This document shows, piece by piece, positions 1 through 6,215 of a stretch of DNA of 18,774 bases. Where the stretch lies: the NCBI GenBank assembly GCA_002782345.1, contig PFHO01000075.1, positions 1 through 18,774 of the forward strand, written 5' to 3'. The position numbers and the translations under genes were made by a program. This stretch comes from Candidatus Moranbacteria bacterium CG_4_8_14_3_um_filter_34_16. GTDB taxonomy: Bacteria > Patescibacteriota > Minisyncoccia > Moranbacterales > UBA2206. Every line of letters begins with the position of its first letter. The first letter of the stretch is position 1. The notes beneath the pieces are model-generated. The model ran no database searches. It had not been told where the DNA came from and saw only the letters and a program-made list of their open reading frames with translations.

Positions 1-78
1 CACTCAATAATTTTTTTAATTTGGTAACTCGTTAATTTGGCTTTCTTGAGCATCATACTACTATTTTAACATAGTTTC

Positions 79-93
79 TGATGGTCTAGAGCC
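79..93 (+). repeat. Left copy of a 15-bp inverted repeat near the window ends
   Basis: The 15 bases TGATGGTCTAGAGCC occur here, and their exact reverse complement occurs at 18755-18769. The left copy is 8 bases before the folded structure at 102-195 and about 250 bases before the recombinase gene. It could be a dispersed repeat, a recombination site or a contig-end repeat; the sequence alone does not decide. Confidence 0.6.
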
Positions 94-101
94 TATATAA
101 A

Positions 102-195
102 TGTACACAGTTCAATATCGGAAGCCTGGAGCGATGCATTGCATCGTTCCGGGAAATGGCGTCATTCGTACGGCTTCCGAAAGGGACTGTGTACA
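102..195. repeat. 94-base folded inverted-repeat structure upstream of the recombinase
   Basis: Three nested perfect or near-perfect stems are visible. The outer stem is 10 bp, TGTACACAGT (102-111) with its complement at 186-195. The middle stem is 9 bp, 118-126 with 172-180. The inner hairpin is 10 bp with one G.T pair, 128-137 with 141-150, closed by a 3-base loop. Bases 151-171 remain as a side arm. The arms are more GC-rich than the surroundings. It could be a recombination site, a cruciform, a regulatory leader or a structured RNA. The canonical integron attC core sequences were not seen. Confidence 0.65.
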
Positions 196-224
196 GCGAG
201 TGGCGCCTTTTGTTATGCAAAAAT

Positions 225-350
225 ATGTATTATCGAAGACACAAATATAAAGGGGCGAAGCCGATATGGGATTGGTCGCCTTCCGACTTTATCGCCTACC
301 TTGTTATCATGGTCATATTCGGCATAATATATCATTTTTCAAAATCATGA
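225..350 (+). CDS. Small predicted single-pass membrane protein coupled to the recombinase
   Basis: This is a 41-aa frame starting MYYRRHKYKG. The first half is basic and aromatic; the second half (about residues 20-38, starting SDFIAYLVIMVIFG) is a convincing hydrophobic helix. The TGA stop overlaps the recombinase ATG in the sequence ATGA (347-350), the usual arrangement for translational coupling, which is the main reason to take so short a frame seriously. An upstream in-frame ATG at 156 would give 64 aa, but those extra codons lie across the folded structure at 102-195, so the start at 225 is preferred. No Shine-Dalgarno sequence is visible. I do not recognise a family. It could be a membrane accessory of the element, or a chance frame. 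Confidence 0.45.
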   Translation: MYYRRHKYKGAKPIWDWSPSDFIAYLVIMVIFGIIYHFSKS

Positions 351-1921
351 AATTTGTAATCTATGCGCGAAAATCTACCGAAAGCGAAGATAGACAAGCG
401 CTTTCAATCCAATCTCAGATCATTGAGATGAAAGAGATCGCTAAGCGCGAACATCTTCAGATTGTCGATATTTTGGAAGAATCCAAAACCGCCAAAAAAC
501 CTGGTCGGCCTATTTTCAATCAAATGATTAAAGGATTTGAAAAGGGCACCTATGAAGGAATTCTCTGTTGGAAAATTGATCGTCTCGCGAGAAATCCCGT
601 CAATGAAGGAACTATCAAATGGATGCTTCAAAATAACACCATAAAGCAAATAAAAACTTTCGATAGGGATTATAATTCAGACGATAATATCATGATGGCC
701 AGCATTGAATTCTCAATGGCTTCCCAGTTTATACGTGACCTTTCAAAAAATGTTAAACGCGGGCAAGCTGAAAAGATACGCCGCGGAGAATTTCCAGCTA
801 CTCCCCCAATCGGATATTTGATGGATTATAAAACTAAAAAGATTTTCATCGACGAGGAACGCTTTCATTTTGTCAAAGAAGCTTTCCGGCTTTATGCCAC
901 CGGAAATTATTCATTGCCAAAAATAACCGATAAACTTTATCAAGACGGATTTCGCTCAAGAAACGGAAAGAAAGTTTATAACGGACAAATCTATAATATT
1001 CTCAAAAATCCGATTTACTACGGATATTTCCGCTGGAACGATCAAATCCACAGAGGAATCCATGCGCCGATTGTTTCTAAAAATCTTTTTGATACTGTTC
1101 AGGAAATTTTCAATCCACGCCAACACATTGTCGGTCGCAATGTGCTGGATTTTCCTTTCCGTGGAAATCTTGTTTGTGGCGAGTGCGGTTTGAAAATAAC
1201 CGCCGAAATCAAAAAGAAAAAGAGCGGCAAGGAATATATCTATTATCGTTGCACGAAATCAAAAGGCGCAGACAAATGCTCGCAGAAATATACGCGCGAT
1301 GAGAAATTGATTGAAGAAATTGACAAGCAATTAGCAAAACTAAAAATCAACGAAGCGACTCTTGATATTATGGCGCGATCCGCAAAATTTTTAAGCAAAG
1401 GAGATTGGGAAAGCGCGCGCGATGTCGAAAAGAGAAATCAGGATTTTTTGAATAACAATAAATTGCGCCAGGAATCATTGATTGAGAAATTCATTGACAA
1501 TGCTATTCCGCAGGAAATATATAATCGTAAGTTGGCAGAGCTTCGTAATGAAGAAGCAACACTTGAAGAAAATATCAAAAGTGCAAAAGACAATCATCAT
1601 GATGTTTATGAACGAATAGAGCAGATTGCAATTTTCACAAAAAAAGCCAAGGAAATTTTTGAAACAGGAAGCATTGATATCAAGAAAGAGGTTGTGTCGA
1701 TTATAACTTCGAACATTTCCATAAAAGACCAGCAAATCATTGATTTCAAGCTGGCAGAGCCTTTTAACTGGCTCATTGAAGAAGTGAAAAATATCAAACC
1801 GAAAAAAGGAAATAAAGCAACCTTCGAACTCATCGATTTTGGCGCAACAGAAACGAAAACACCGGCTTTGTCGGCCGGCGTTTCTACTATGCACGGGTGG
1901 AGGGAATCGAACCCCCGTTAG
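347..1921 (+). CDS. Large serine recombinase (resolvase/invertase family site-specific recombinase)
   Basis: Probable DNA integrase/excisionase of a mobile element. The 524-aa product starting MKFVIYARKSTE has the resolvase catalytic core: R8, the nucleophile S10 in ARKST, the ALSIQSQ motif near residue 18 and KIDRLAR (76-82). The recombinase domain follows at about 150-260 (PPIGY at 153-157), then a zinc ribbon with C277/C280 and C302/C311, then a likely coiled coil at about 365-415. This order is that of large serine recombinases. The start at 347 is chosen because it gives the canonical N-terminus and overlaps the preceding small ORF by ATGA; a longer frame from 266 adds residues foreign to the family. 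The last 20 or so codons cross a terminator-like hairpin and the antisense of tRNA-Trp (ending GWRESNPR), so the native C-terminus was probably elsewhere. The gene is visibly less AT-rich than its neighbours, consistent with acquisition. Confidence 0.93.
   Translation: MKFVIYARKSTESEDRQALSIQSQIIEMKEIAKREHLQIVDILEESKTAKKPGRPIFNQMIKGFEKGTYEGILCWKIDRLARNPVNEGTIKWMLQNNTIKQIKTFDRDYNSDDNIMMASIEFSMASQFIRDLSKNVKRGQAEKIRRGEFPATPPIGYLMDYKTKKIFIDEERFHFVKEAFRLYATGNYSLPKITDKLYQDGFRSRNGKKVYNGQIYNILKNPIYYGYFRWNDQIHRGIHAPIVSKNLFDTVQEIFNPRQHIVGRNVLDFPFRGNLVCGECGLKITAEIKKKKSGKEYIYYRCTKSKGADKCSQKYTRDEKLIEEIDKQLAKLKINEATLDIMARSAKFLSKGDWESARDVEKRNQDFLNNNKLRQESLIEKFIDNAIPQEIYNRKLAELRNEEATLEENIKSAKDNHHDVYERIEQIAIFTKKAKEIFETGSIDIKKEVVSIITSNISIKDQQIIDFKLAEPFNWLIEEVKNIKPKKGNKATFELIDFGATETKTPALSAGVSTMHGWRESNPR
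1851..1880 (-). terminator. Probable intrinsic terminator of tRNA-Trp, inside the recombinase 3' end
   Basis: Read on the minus strand, a 7-bp stem (CGCCGGC with GCCGGTG, one G.T pair) closes a 7-base loop and is followed by TTTTCGTTT. It begins 11 bases after the tRNA-Trp discriminator base. It overlaps the C-terminal codons of the opposite-strand recombinase. Confidence 0.6.
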
Positions 1922-1962
1922 AAGTTTTGGAGACTCCCGTACTGCCACTGTACGACACCCGC
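1892..1962 (-). tRNA. tRNA-Trp (anticodon CCA)
   Basis: The minus strand folds as a 71-base cloverleaf: acceptor GCGGGTG/CACCCGT with a G.U first pair, D stem GTAC/GTAC, anticodon loop CTCCAAA (anticodon CCA), T arm GGGGG-TTCGATT-CCCTC and discriminator G. The 3' CCA is not encoded. The 3' part of the gene is antisense to the last codons of the serine recombinase. It is the last member of a Thr-Tyr-Thr-rpmG-Trp cluster. In many bacteria this cluster is followed by secE-nusG, but here the recombinase region lies next to it. Confidence 0.93.
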
Positions 1963-1967
1963 AAATT

Positions 1968-1994
1968 ATTCTATTTAATAACAGATAGACACAA
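1968..1994 (-). promoter_or_regulatory. Weak candidate promoter for tRNA-Trp
   Basis: On the minus strand, TTGTGT (1989-1994) and TAGAAT (1968-1973) are separated by 15 bases. The -10 ends five bases before the tRNA 5' end, so transcription could start at about the mature end. The spacer is short and the -35 poor. The call rests mainly on the -10 and on a terminator lying just upstream. Confidence 0.3.
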
Positions 1995-1999
1995 TACAT

Positions 2000-2035
2000 A
2001 AAAAGTCCAGTTTGTCACTCACGAGCGACGGACTT
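2000..2035 (-). terminator. Possible terminator after rpmG
   Basis: On the minus strand AAGTCC and GGACTT (2030-2035 and 2003-2008) form a stem around an inner GTC.../...GAC helix, followed by TTTATG. The hairpin is 25 bases beyond the rpmG stop. The U tract is short, so termination may be partial. Confidence 0.4.
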
Positions 2036-2059
2036 AAACCATTAGTCACAACTGATAGA

Positions 2060-2215
2060 TTATTTCATTTCCTTATGCAAAGTATGCTTTTTGCATTTTG
2101 GACAATGTTTTTTCATTTCTAATTTCTCCTTTAGTTTTTTTTTGTTTCTAGTGGTGAAATAATTGATGCTTTTGCAAACTTCACATTTCATTTTAGACAA
2201 ATTTTGACGCGCCAT
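2060..2215 (-). CDS. rpmG: 50S ribosomal protein bL33
   Basis: This short gene encodes 51 aa starting MARQNLSKMKCEVCKS. It has the bL33 zinc-ribbon pattern CEVC (C11, C14) and CPKC (C38, C41), the central INYFTTRNKK stretch typical of the family, and a basic C-terminus. bL33 is a small protein of the large ribosomal subunit near the E site. The start follows an AT-rich spacer with no visible Shine-Dalgarno sequence. It lies between tRNA-Thr(GGT) and tRNA-Trp on the same strand, matching the common bacterial order tRNA cluster - rpmG - tRNA-Trp - secE - nusG. The four cysteines make it the zinc-binding (C+) form. Confidence 0.93.
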   Translation of the reverse strand: MARQNLSKMKCEVCKSINYFTTRNKKKLKEKLEMKKHCPKCKKHTLHKEMK

Positions 2216-2280
2216 ATCGTTTTTTTAGATTAAAAATTAAACACTTGTTTTTCTTTCTCTCAACCATCAAATCAAACTTG

Positions 2281-2353
2281 AGCCGTTGCGCAGAATCGAA
2301 CTGCGGACCTTTTCCTTACCATGGAAATGCTCTACCAACTGAGCTACAACGGC
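2281..2353 (-). tRNA. tRNA-Thr (anticodon GGT)
   Basis: The minus strand folds into a 73-base cloverleaf: acceptor GCCGTTG/CAACGGC, D stem GCTC/GAGC, anticodon stem TTTCC/GGAAA around loop ATGGTAA (anticodon GGT), T arm CGCAG-TTCGATT-CTGCG and discriminator T. CCA is not encoded. It reads ACC/ACU codons and complements the TGT-anticodon Thr tRNA of the same cluster. Confidence 0.95.
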
Positions 2354-2381
2354 AAGAAACCTCCAACTTTATGAATTTTAA

Positions 2382-2412
2382 AAACTCTCTAACTTTATAA
2401 ACTCTCTAACTT
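2382..2412. repeat. Two-copy 17-bp-period direct repeat between tRNA-Tyr and tRNA-Thr
   Basis: AAACTCTCTAACTT occurs at 2382-2395 and again at 2399-2412. It fills much of the spacer between tRNA-Thr(GGT) and tRNA-Tyr. It may be replication slippage in a tRNA spacer; no function is evident. Confidence 0.6.
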
Positions 2413-2418
2413 ATTCTG

Positions 2419-2501
2419 TGGGCCGGGAGGGATTTGAACCCCCGTAGACTTACGTCGCCTGATTTACAGTCAGGTGCGATTGACCACTCCGCCACCGACC
2501 C
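2419..2501 (-). tRNA. tRNA-Tyr (anticodon GTA)
   Basis: An 83-base class II tRNA on the minus strand: acceptor GGGTCGG/CCGGCCC, anticodon stem CCTGA/TCAGG around CTGTAAA (anticodon GTA), a long variable arm as expected for tRNA-Tyr, a T stem-loop GGGGG-TTCAAAT-CCCTC and discriminator A. CCA is not encoded. Confidence 0.95.
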
Positions 2502-2534
2502 GCTTGATATTGTTATATTTTCATCTTTTTTCCG

Positions 2535-2608
2535 AGCCTGAGGTCGGATTCGGACCGACGACCTACTGTTTACAAAACAGTTGCTCTAACCAGCTGAGCT
2601 ACTCAGGC
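2535..2608 (-). tRNA. tRNA-Thr (anticodon TGT)
   Basis: A 74-base cloverleaf on the minus strand: acceptor GCCTGAG/CTCAGGC, D stem GCTC/GAGC, anticodon stem ACTGT/ACAGT with loop TTTGTAA (anticodon TGT), T arm GTCGG-TCCGAAT-CCGAC and discriminator T. CCA is not encoded. It starts 15 bases after the stop of the TPR gene upstream, with no clear promoter between them, so it may be processed from a longer transcript. Confidence 0.94.
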
Positions 2609-2623
2609 TTAAAAAAATATTTG

Positions 2624-3313
2624 CTATTTTTCTATTTTTTTGGTTAAAAATTTCTCTATTTCTTTCATTTTTTGTTTGACATTTTTGTCTCTTGGATTGA
2701 TTTTCATAACTTGTTTGAAACACTCTTTGGCATAATCAAAATTTTTCAATTCCCAATAATATTCGCCCAGTTTCTTATACAAACTAATATTTTTGGGATT
2801 AGCAGCAATTTTTTCAACCATTTGACATTCAAAAAAATCATTTTTCAAAAAAATATTTTTCTTGTCTTCTCTGTCAACAATTTCCCCCGCTTCCCTACTT
2901 TGCCTTTTTTCCGTCCTTTCAAAGCGAGAAAAATTGTCCGATATTTTTTCTTGCTCTTGAAAATTTTTTTCTTGTTTTTCAAAATTTTCTTTTCTTTCGC
3001 TTCTTTTATTTTTTATCTTCTCCGCCCAACCAGAAAATTTATTCTCCAACCTTAAAAAAACAATCTTCATTTTTTTTAAAATCTTTTCCAAAAAAAGCAA
3101 CATCCCTCCGGAGCCATCACTTTGACTTTTGTTTCCAAATGGCCAAAAAAATTTCCGCCATCCTTTTTTGGGATTGTCGGCAAAACTAAAATTTTTCAAT
3201 TGCTCATTTTCTATCCGGTTCAAATTTGGCGCTTTTTTGACCAAAAACAAAATGATGCCCGTCAAACTGAATAAAATCAAACTCGGAAATAAAATTGAAT
3301 AAAAAGTTTCCAT
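2624..3313 (-). CDS. Membrane-anchored TPR-repeat protein of unknown function
   Basis: The 229-aa product starts METFYSILFP. Residues 6-25 form a hydrophobic helix that probably anchors the protein in the membrane. Residues 60-150 are highly charged (Lys/Glu) and probably helical or disordered. The C-terminal 65 residues look like one or two tetratricopeptide repeats: a helix ending LYKKLGEYYWELKNF, then DYAKECFKQVMKINPRD, which matches the TPR pattern of W/Y-L/G-Y-A-F-P positions. TPRs usually mediate protein-protein contacts. The gene begins 5 bases after the stop of the RicT-like gene, so the two are probably cotranscribed, and it ends 15 bases before tRNA-Thr. No specific role can be given. 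Confidence 0.75.
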   Translation of the reverse strand: METFYSILFPSLILFSLTGIILFLVKKAPNLNRIENEQLKNFSFADNPKKGWRKFFWPFGNKSQSDGSGGMLLFLEKILKKMKIVFLRLENKFSGWAEKIKNKRSERKENFEKQEKNFQEQEKISDNFSRFERTEKRQSREAGEIVDREDKKNIFLKNDFFECQMVEKIAANPKNISLYKKLGEYYWELKNFDYAKECFKQVMKINPRDKNVKQKMKEIEKFLTKKIEK

Positions 3314-3318
3314 TTAAT

Positions 3319-4098
3319 TTATAAATCTTCTTTTTTTAATGTTAGATATTTTCCATCTTCTGTTTTGATTCGTATCTCTTGTTTTATGGCGTTCAGCTCA
3401 ACCACAGTTCCCTTGATTTCTTTTGTTTCCACAATACTATACATTTCCGGCATCCCTTGTAACATTTCCTTGTATTGTTCGGCTTCATAGGACAAACAAC
3501 ATTTAAGTCTTCCGCATAATCCCGATAATTTTTCCGCTTTGCGATAAGAAATTTTTTGAATTCTAGCCATATCTGTTGTAATGCTGGGAATATTTTTGGA
3601 AAATTCCACACAACATAATTTTTTTCCGCAAATTCCATAACCACCCAACTTTCTTGCCTCATCGCGACTGCCAATTTGTTGCATTCTAATGGTTTTTTGA
3701 ATTTTAGCTGACAAATCTCTGACCAATTCTCTGAAATCAACTCGCCCTTTAGCGGTAAAAACAAAGACTACTCTCTTTTCATCTAGACTTATTCGCGCGT
3801 CCGTCAATTTCATTGACAATTCTTTTTCTTTAGCTTTTTGACGACACAATTCTATCAATTTTTCTTTCTCTTTTTCCAATCTTTCAAAAATCTTTATCTC
3901 TTTTTCTTGAGCGATTTTGACAATTTCTCCCTGAGACTCGTCCAAAATTTTGTCATCAACCATTTTCACGATTCCCAACTCATTTTTTTCATCTATTCGC
4001 GCAATCACTTTATCTCCTTTTTTTAAATTAAGTTTAGAATCTCCCAATAAAACAATCGGAATTTTCCAAGAATAAACACTAACTAAAATTTTATTCAT
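3319..4098 (-). CDS. PSP1-domain protein, RicT/YaaT-like
   Basis: The 259-aa product starts MNKILVSVYS. Near its centre it carries the signature of the PSP1/YaaT family: VDFRELVRDLSAKIQ, then IGSRDEARKLGGYG, ICGKKLCC and LSGLCGRLKCCLSYE. In Bacillus subtilis, RicT (YaaT) forms a Y complex with RicA and RicF, binds Fe-S clusters and promotes RNase Y-dependent mRNA processing; the cysteine pairs here could serve the same purpose. The frame can be extended to a TTG at 4140, but the ATG at 4098 matches the family's N-terminal beta-strand start better. Neither start has a Shine-Dalgarno sequence. No RicA or RicF partner is visible in the window. It lies between tsf and a TPR gene. Confidence 0.88.
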   Translation of the reverse strand: MNKILVSVYSWKIPIVLLGDSKLNLKKGDKVIARIDEKNELGIVKMVDDKILDESQGEIVKIAQEKEIKIFERLEKEKEKLIELCRQKAKEKELSMKLTDARISLDEKRVVFVFTAKGRVDFRELVRDLSAKIQKTIRMQQIGSRDEARKLGGYGICGKKLCCVEFSKNIPSITTDMARIQKISYRKAEKLSGLCGRLKCCLSYEAEQYKEMLQGMPEMYSIVETKEIKGTVVELNAIKQEIRIKTEDGKYLTLKKEDL

Positions 4099-4157
4099 AA
4101 AAATAATTTCAAAATAAGATCTGCCATCTTTATCTCTCAAATCTTAATAAATAGAAT

Positions 4158-4197
4158 TGTTACTTAATAAATTTCAGTAGTAAATTATTAAGCAACA
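4158..4197 (-). repeat. AT-rich inverted repeat downstream of tsf
   Basis: Bases 4158-4174 and 4182-4197 are complementary with one mismatch and one bulge, closing a 7-base loop. The hairpin begins 16 bases after the tsf stop. There is no good U tract beyond it, so it may be a weak terminator or an mRNA-stabilising or processing hairpin between tsf and the RicT-like gene. Confidence 0.4.
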
Positions 4198-4213
4198 GGT
4201 CTAATATAAAAAA

Positions 4214-4795
4214 CTAAAGTTCTGTTCGCCAAAAACTTCCTACTCTGATGTTCTCTCCCATTTTAGCGATTTTTTCCGCTATTAAATTTTCCACTGTTTG
4301 CTCCGGATTTTTGACAAAAGATTGGCTTAACAAAGAAATTTCTTGTTTGAATTTCAACTCTTTTCCGAAAATTATCTTGGGGATTATCTCAGCCGGTTTT
4401 TTTTCCGCTTTAAGTTGATCCAACCAAATTTCTTTTTCCGCTTCAATAATTTTTTCCGGAACATCTTCAACCCTCAAATATCGTGGATTCATTGCCACTA
4501 TATGCATAGCAATATCTGAAGCCAAAGTCTTGAATTCCTCGTTTCTAGCGACAAAATCCGTTTCACACAAAAGTTTTACTATCGCACCCACTTGATTATT
4601 AGAATGAATATAACTGGCAATCGTTCCTTCTTGAGTATTTTTTTCCGATTTTTTCAAGGCCTTTTTCAATCCTTTTTTCCTCAAAATTTCAATTGCTTTT
4701 TCTTCATTTCCTTCAGCCTCTTCTAATGCTTTTTTGATATCTGCTATTCCCAATCCAGTTCTTTCTCTCAAACTTTTTATTTTTTCTAAACTCAT
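4214..4795 (-). CDS. tsf: Translation elongation factor Ts
   Basis: EF-Ts is the guanine-nucleotide exchange factor of EF-Tu. The 193-aa product starts MSLEKIKSLRERTG and opens with the UBA-like domain (LRERTGLGIADIKKAL, EGNEEKAIEILRKKG). It contains the conserved CETDFVARN motif near residue 80 and ends with the core-domain segment around AEKIAKMGENI. At 193 aa it is a short form, comparable to the Thermus-type protein rather than the ~280-aa E. coli one. A frame extension to a TTG at 4876 is rejected because MSLEKIK is the canonical start. The gene lies 180 bases after rpsB, the usual neighbour. The spacer is long, but no convincing second promoter was found in it. Confidence 0.96.
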   Translation of the reverse strand: MSLEKIKSLRERTGLGIADIKKALEEAEGNEEKAIEILRKKGLKKALKKSEKNTQEGTIASYIHSNNQVGAIVKLLCETDFVARNEEFKTLASDIAMHIVAMNPRYLRVEDVPEKIIEAEKEIWLDQLKAEKKPAEIIPKIIFGKELKFKQEISLLSQSFVKNPEQTVENLIAEKIAKMGENIRVGSFWRTEL

Positions 4796-4975
4796 AATAT
4801 TTATATTTTTAGGATTTGCACGTTTTTTTTGAAAAACTAGCGAAAAAAAATACAAGACTTCATAATTCTTCGCCAAAAATTGAAAAATATTTTTATTTAA
4901 TCAATTGTATCTCAAAAATTTTATTCCAAGAGCGCAAGTTATGATTTATAAAAAAACTAATTTCCAAATCCAGCT

Positions 4976-5800
4976 TTATTTTTGATCTTTTGACGATTTT
5001 TTTCCAATTTGACTTTTTCCATCTAAAGCAGCTTTCACAATATATCCAAGCATCAACTTCAAAGAAGAGACCGCATCTTCATTGGCTGGAATTGGATAAT
5101 CTATTCCCCTAATATCAACATTTGTATCTGCCAAAGCGATGATGGGAATATTTTTTTTAAGCGCTTCTTTTACCGCCAAATTATCTTCCTGAATAGACAC
5201 CACAAAGATAGCTCCTGGCAGTTTCTTCATATTTTTTATTCCACCCATTCTAAATTCCATTCGTTCCAATTCTTCTCCTTTTTTCATTTCTTCAAACTTG
5301 GTATATTTGGAATATTCTCCTCGTTCTTTTTTCTCCTCTCCTTCTCTTAAATACCTGGTTCTAGAAGAAATTATTTCAAAATTGGTGAATGTCCCACCAA
5401 GCCATCTCTCGCAAACATAGGGCATTTCACATTTTTTAGCAGCTGATTGAATGATTCTTTTAACTTGCTTTTTTGTCCCCACAAAAAGGATATCTTGACC
5501 TGACGAAACAATATCTTCAATAAATTTCATCGCTTCTCTCAACCTAAGAGCAGTTTTTTGCAAATCCAAGATATTAATACCATTTTTAGTGGCGAAAATA
5601 TATTCATTCATTTGCGGATTTTTTCTAGATTTATGATGACCAAAATACACTCCGTTTTTGAACATATCCTCCACACTTATTTTCATTTCAGAAAAATCAA
5701 TCTGAGAAAAATAATCCTCCTCATATTTATTTCTTTTTCTCTCTAACTTGACTTTCTTTTCAGAATCAATGACAATCTCTTCTTCAACCATCTTTTTCAT
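4976..5800 (-). CDS. rpsB: 30S ribosomal protein uS2
   Basis: The 274-aa product contains the S2 hallmarks: GVYFGHHKSRKNPQM (50-64), ILDLQKTALRLREA, ILFVGTKKQ, CERWLGGTFTN and IPIIALADTNVD. About 36 charged residues precede the point where E. coli S2 begins, an N-terminal extension. The ATG at 5800 is supported by AAGGA at 5809-5813, 8 bases upstream, one of only two clear Shine-Dalgarno sequences in the window. S2 joins the 30S subunit late and recruits bS1. The gene leads the rpsB-tsf pair and has a consensus-like promoter about 300 bases upstream, leaving a long leader that may be regulatory. Confidence 0.97.
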   Translation of the reverse strand: MKKMVEEEIVIDSEKKVKLERKRNKYEEDYFSQIDFSEMKISVEDMFKNGVYFGHHKSRKNPQMNEYIFATKNGINILDLQKTALRLREAMKFIEDIVSSGQDILFVGTKKQVKRIIQSAAKKCEMPYVCERWLGGTFTNFEIISSRTRYLREGEEKKERGEYSKYTKFEEMKKGEELERMEFRMGGIKNMKKLPGAIFVVSIQEDNLAVKEALKKNIPIIALADTNVDIRGIDYPIPANEDAVSSLKLMLGYIVKAALDGKSQIGKKSSKDQK

Positions 5801-6098
5801 ATTTTTTTTCCTTAAATTATTAATGCTTGAAAAATCAAGCTTCCGCTATTCTTTTATTTGTCGTTTTTTTAAAAAAAACGGAAATTGAATATCTTTGCCA
5901 AAACGACTTTATGAAAAAAATACTTTGGCAAAACCAGGATCAAAATCTAAAAGAATATGAGTTATGTTTTCAAAAAATGCACATTATCAAAACATTTTCA
6001 CTCCAAGAAAATAATTTCTTTTCTAGAGCGACAAATGTCTTTAGAAAAACGCCACCAATCCATTTGAATCTAAAAAAGATCCAAACTTATACCTAAGC
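5801..6098 (-). promoter_or_regulatory. Long structured 5' leader of rpsB
   Basis: Between the promoter (-10 at 6099-6104) and the rpsB start lie about 290 bases with no believable gene. Two inverted repeats compete. TTTGCCAAA and TTTGGCAAA pair within 5893-5931. Alternatively GTCGTTTT (about 5901-5908, minus strand) pairs with AAAACGAC near 5861-5868; the two options share bases. A further hairpin GCTTGA/TCAAGC (about 5825-5840) sits 12 bases before the Shine-Dalgarno sequence. E. coli rpsB is known to be autoregulated by S2 through its leader. A similar role here is inference; the sequence differs from anything I can identify. Confidence 0.45.
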
Positions 6099-6127
6099 AA
6101 TATACCAAACCCTGCCGGTCTTGTCAA
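6099..6127 (-). promoter_or_regulatory. Promoter of rpsB-tsf
   Basis: On the minus strand the consensus -35 TTGACA (6122-6127) is followed by a 17-base spacer and the -10 TATATT (6099-6104). This is one of the best sigma-70-type promoters in the window. Its -35 overlaps the -35 of the divergent rpmE promoter. Confidence 0.8.
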
Positions 6128-6149
6128 TTTTAAATTGATGTGCTAGATT
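6121..6149 (+). promoter_or_regulatory. Promoter of rpmE, overlapping the rpsB promoter
   Basis: TTGTCA (6121-6126), a 17-base spacer and TAGATT (6144-6149) preceded by TGC (extended -10) face the rpmE gene, giving a leader of about 60 bases. The -35 shares five bases with the opposite-strand TTGACA of rpsB. Confidence 0.55.
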
Positions 6150-6215
6150 AGTTCAATGAGAGTTAAAAACACTGAAAAATAAATTATATTCATAATCCAT
6201 AAATAATTAAATTGT

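Noticed and set aside
102..195. Integron attC site
   Set aside because: The stems fold well, but the conserved core ends of attC sites are absent and no tyrosine integron integrase or cassette array is present.
266..346. Extended N-terminus of the serine recombinase
   Set aside because: The residues before MKFVIYARKS are foreign to the resolvase family, and the ATG at 347 overlaps the preceding small ORF by ATGA.
1475..1999. 174-aa minus-strand frame across the recombinase and tRNA-Trp
   Set aside because: It overlaps tRNA-Trp and its terminator on the same strand and has no family features.
3393..3764. 123-aa minus-strand frame inside the RicT-like gene
   Set aside because: Out-of-frame shadow of a well-conserved PSP1 protein.
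4796..4876. TTG-initiated extension of EF-Ts
   Set aside because: MSLEKIKSLRERTG is the normal EF-Ts start; the extension is AT-rich spacer translated by chance.
5827..6096. 89-aa plus-strand open frame between rpsB and rpmE
   Set aside because: Composition is that of AT-rich spacer, it resembles no family, and it lies antisense to the predicted rpsB leader downstream of a strong minus promoter.
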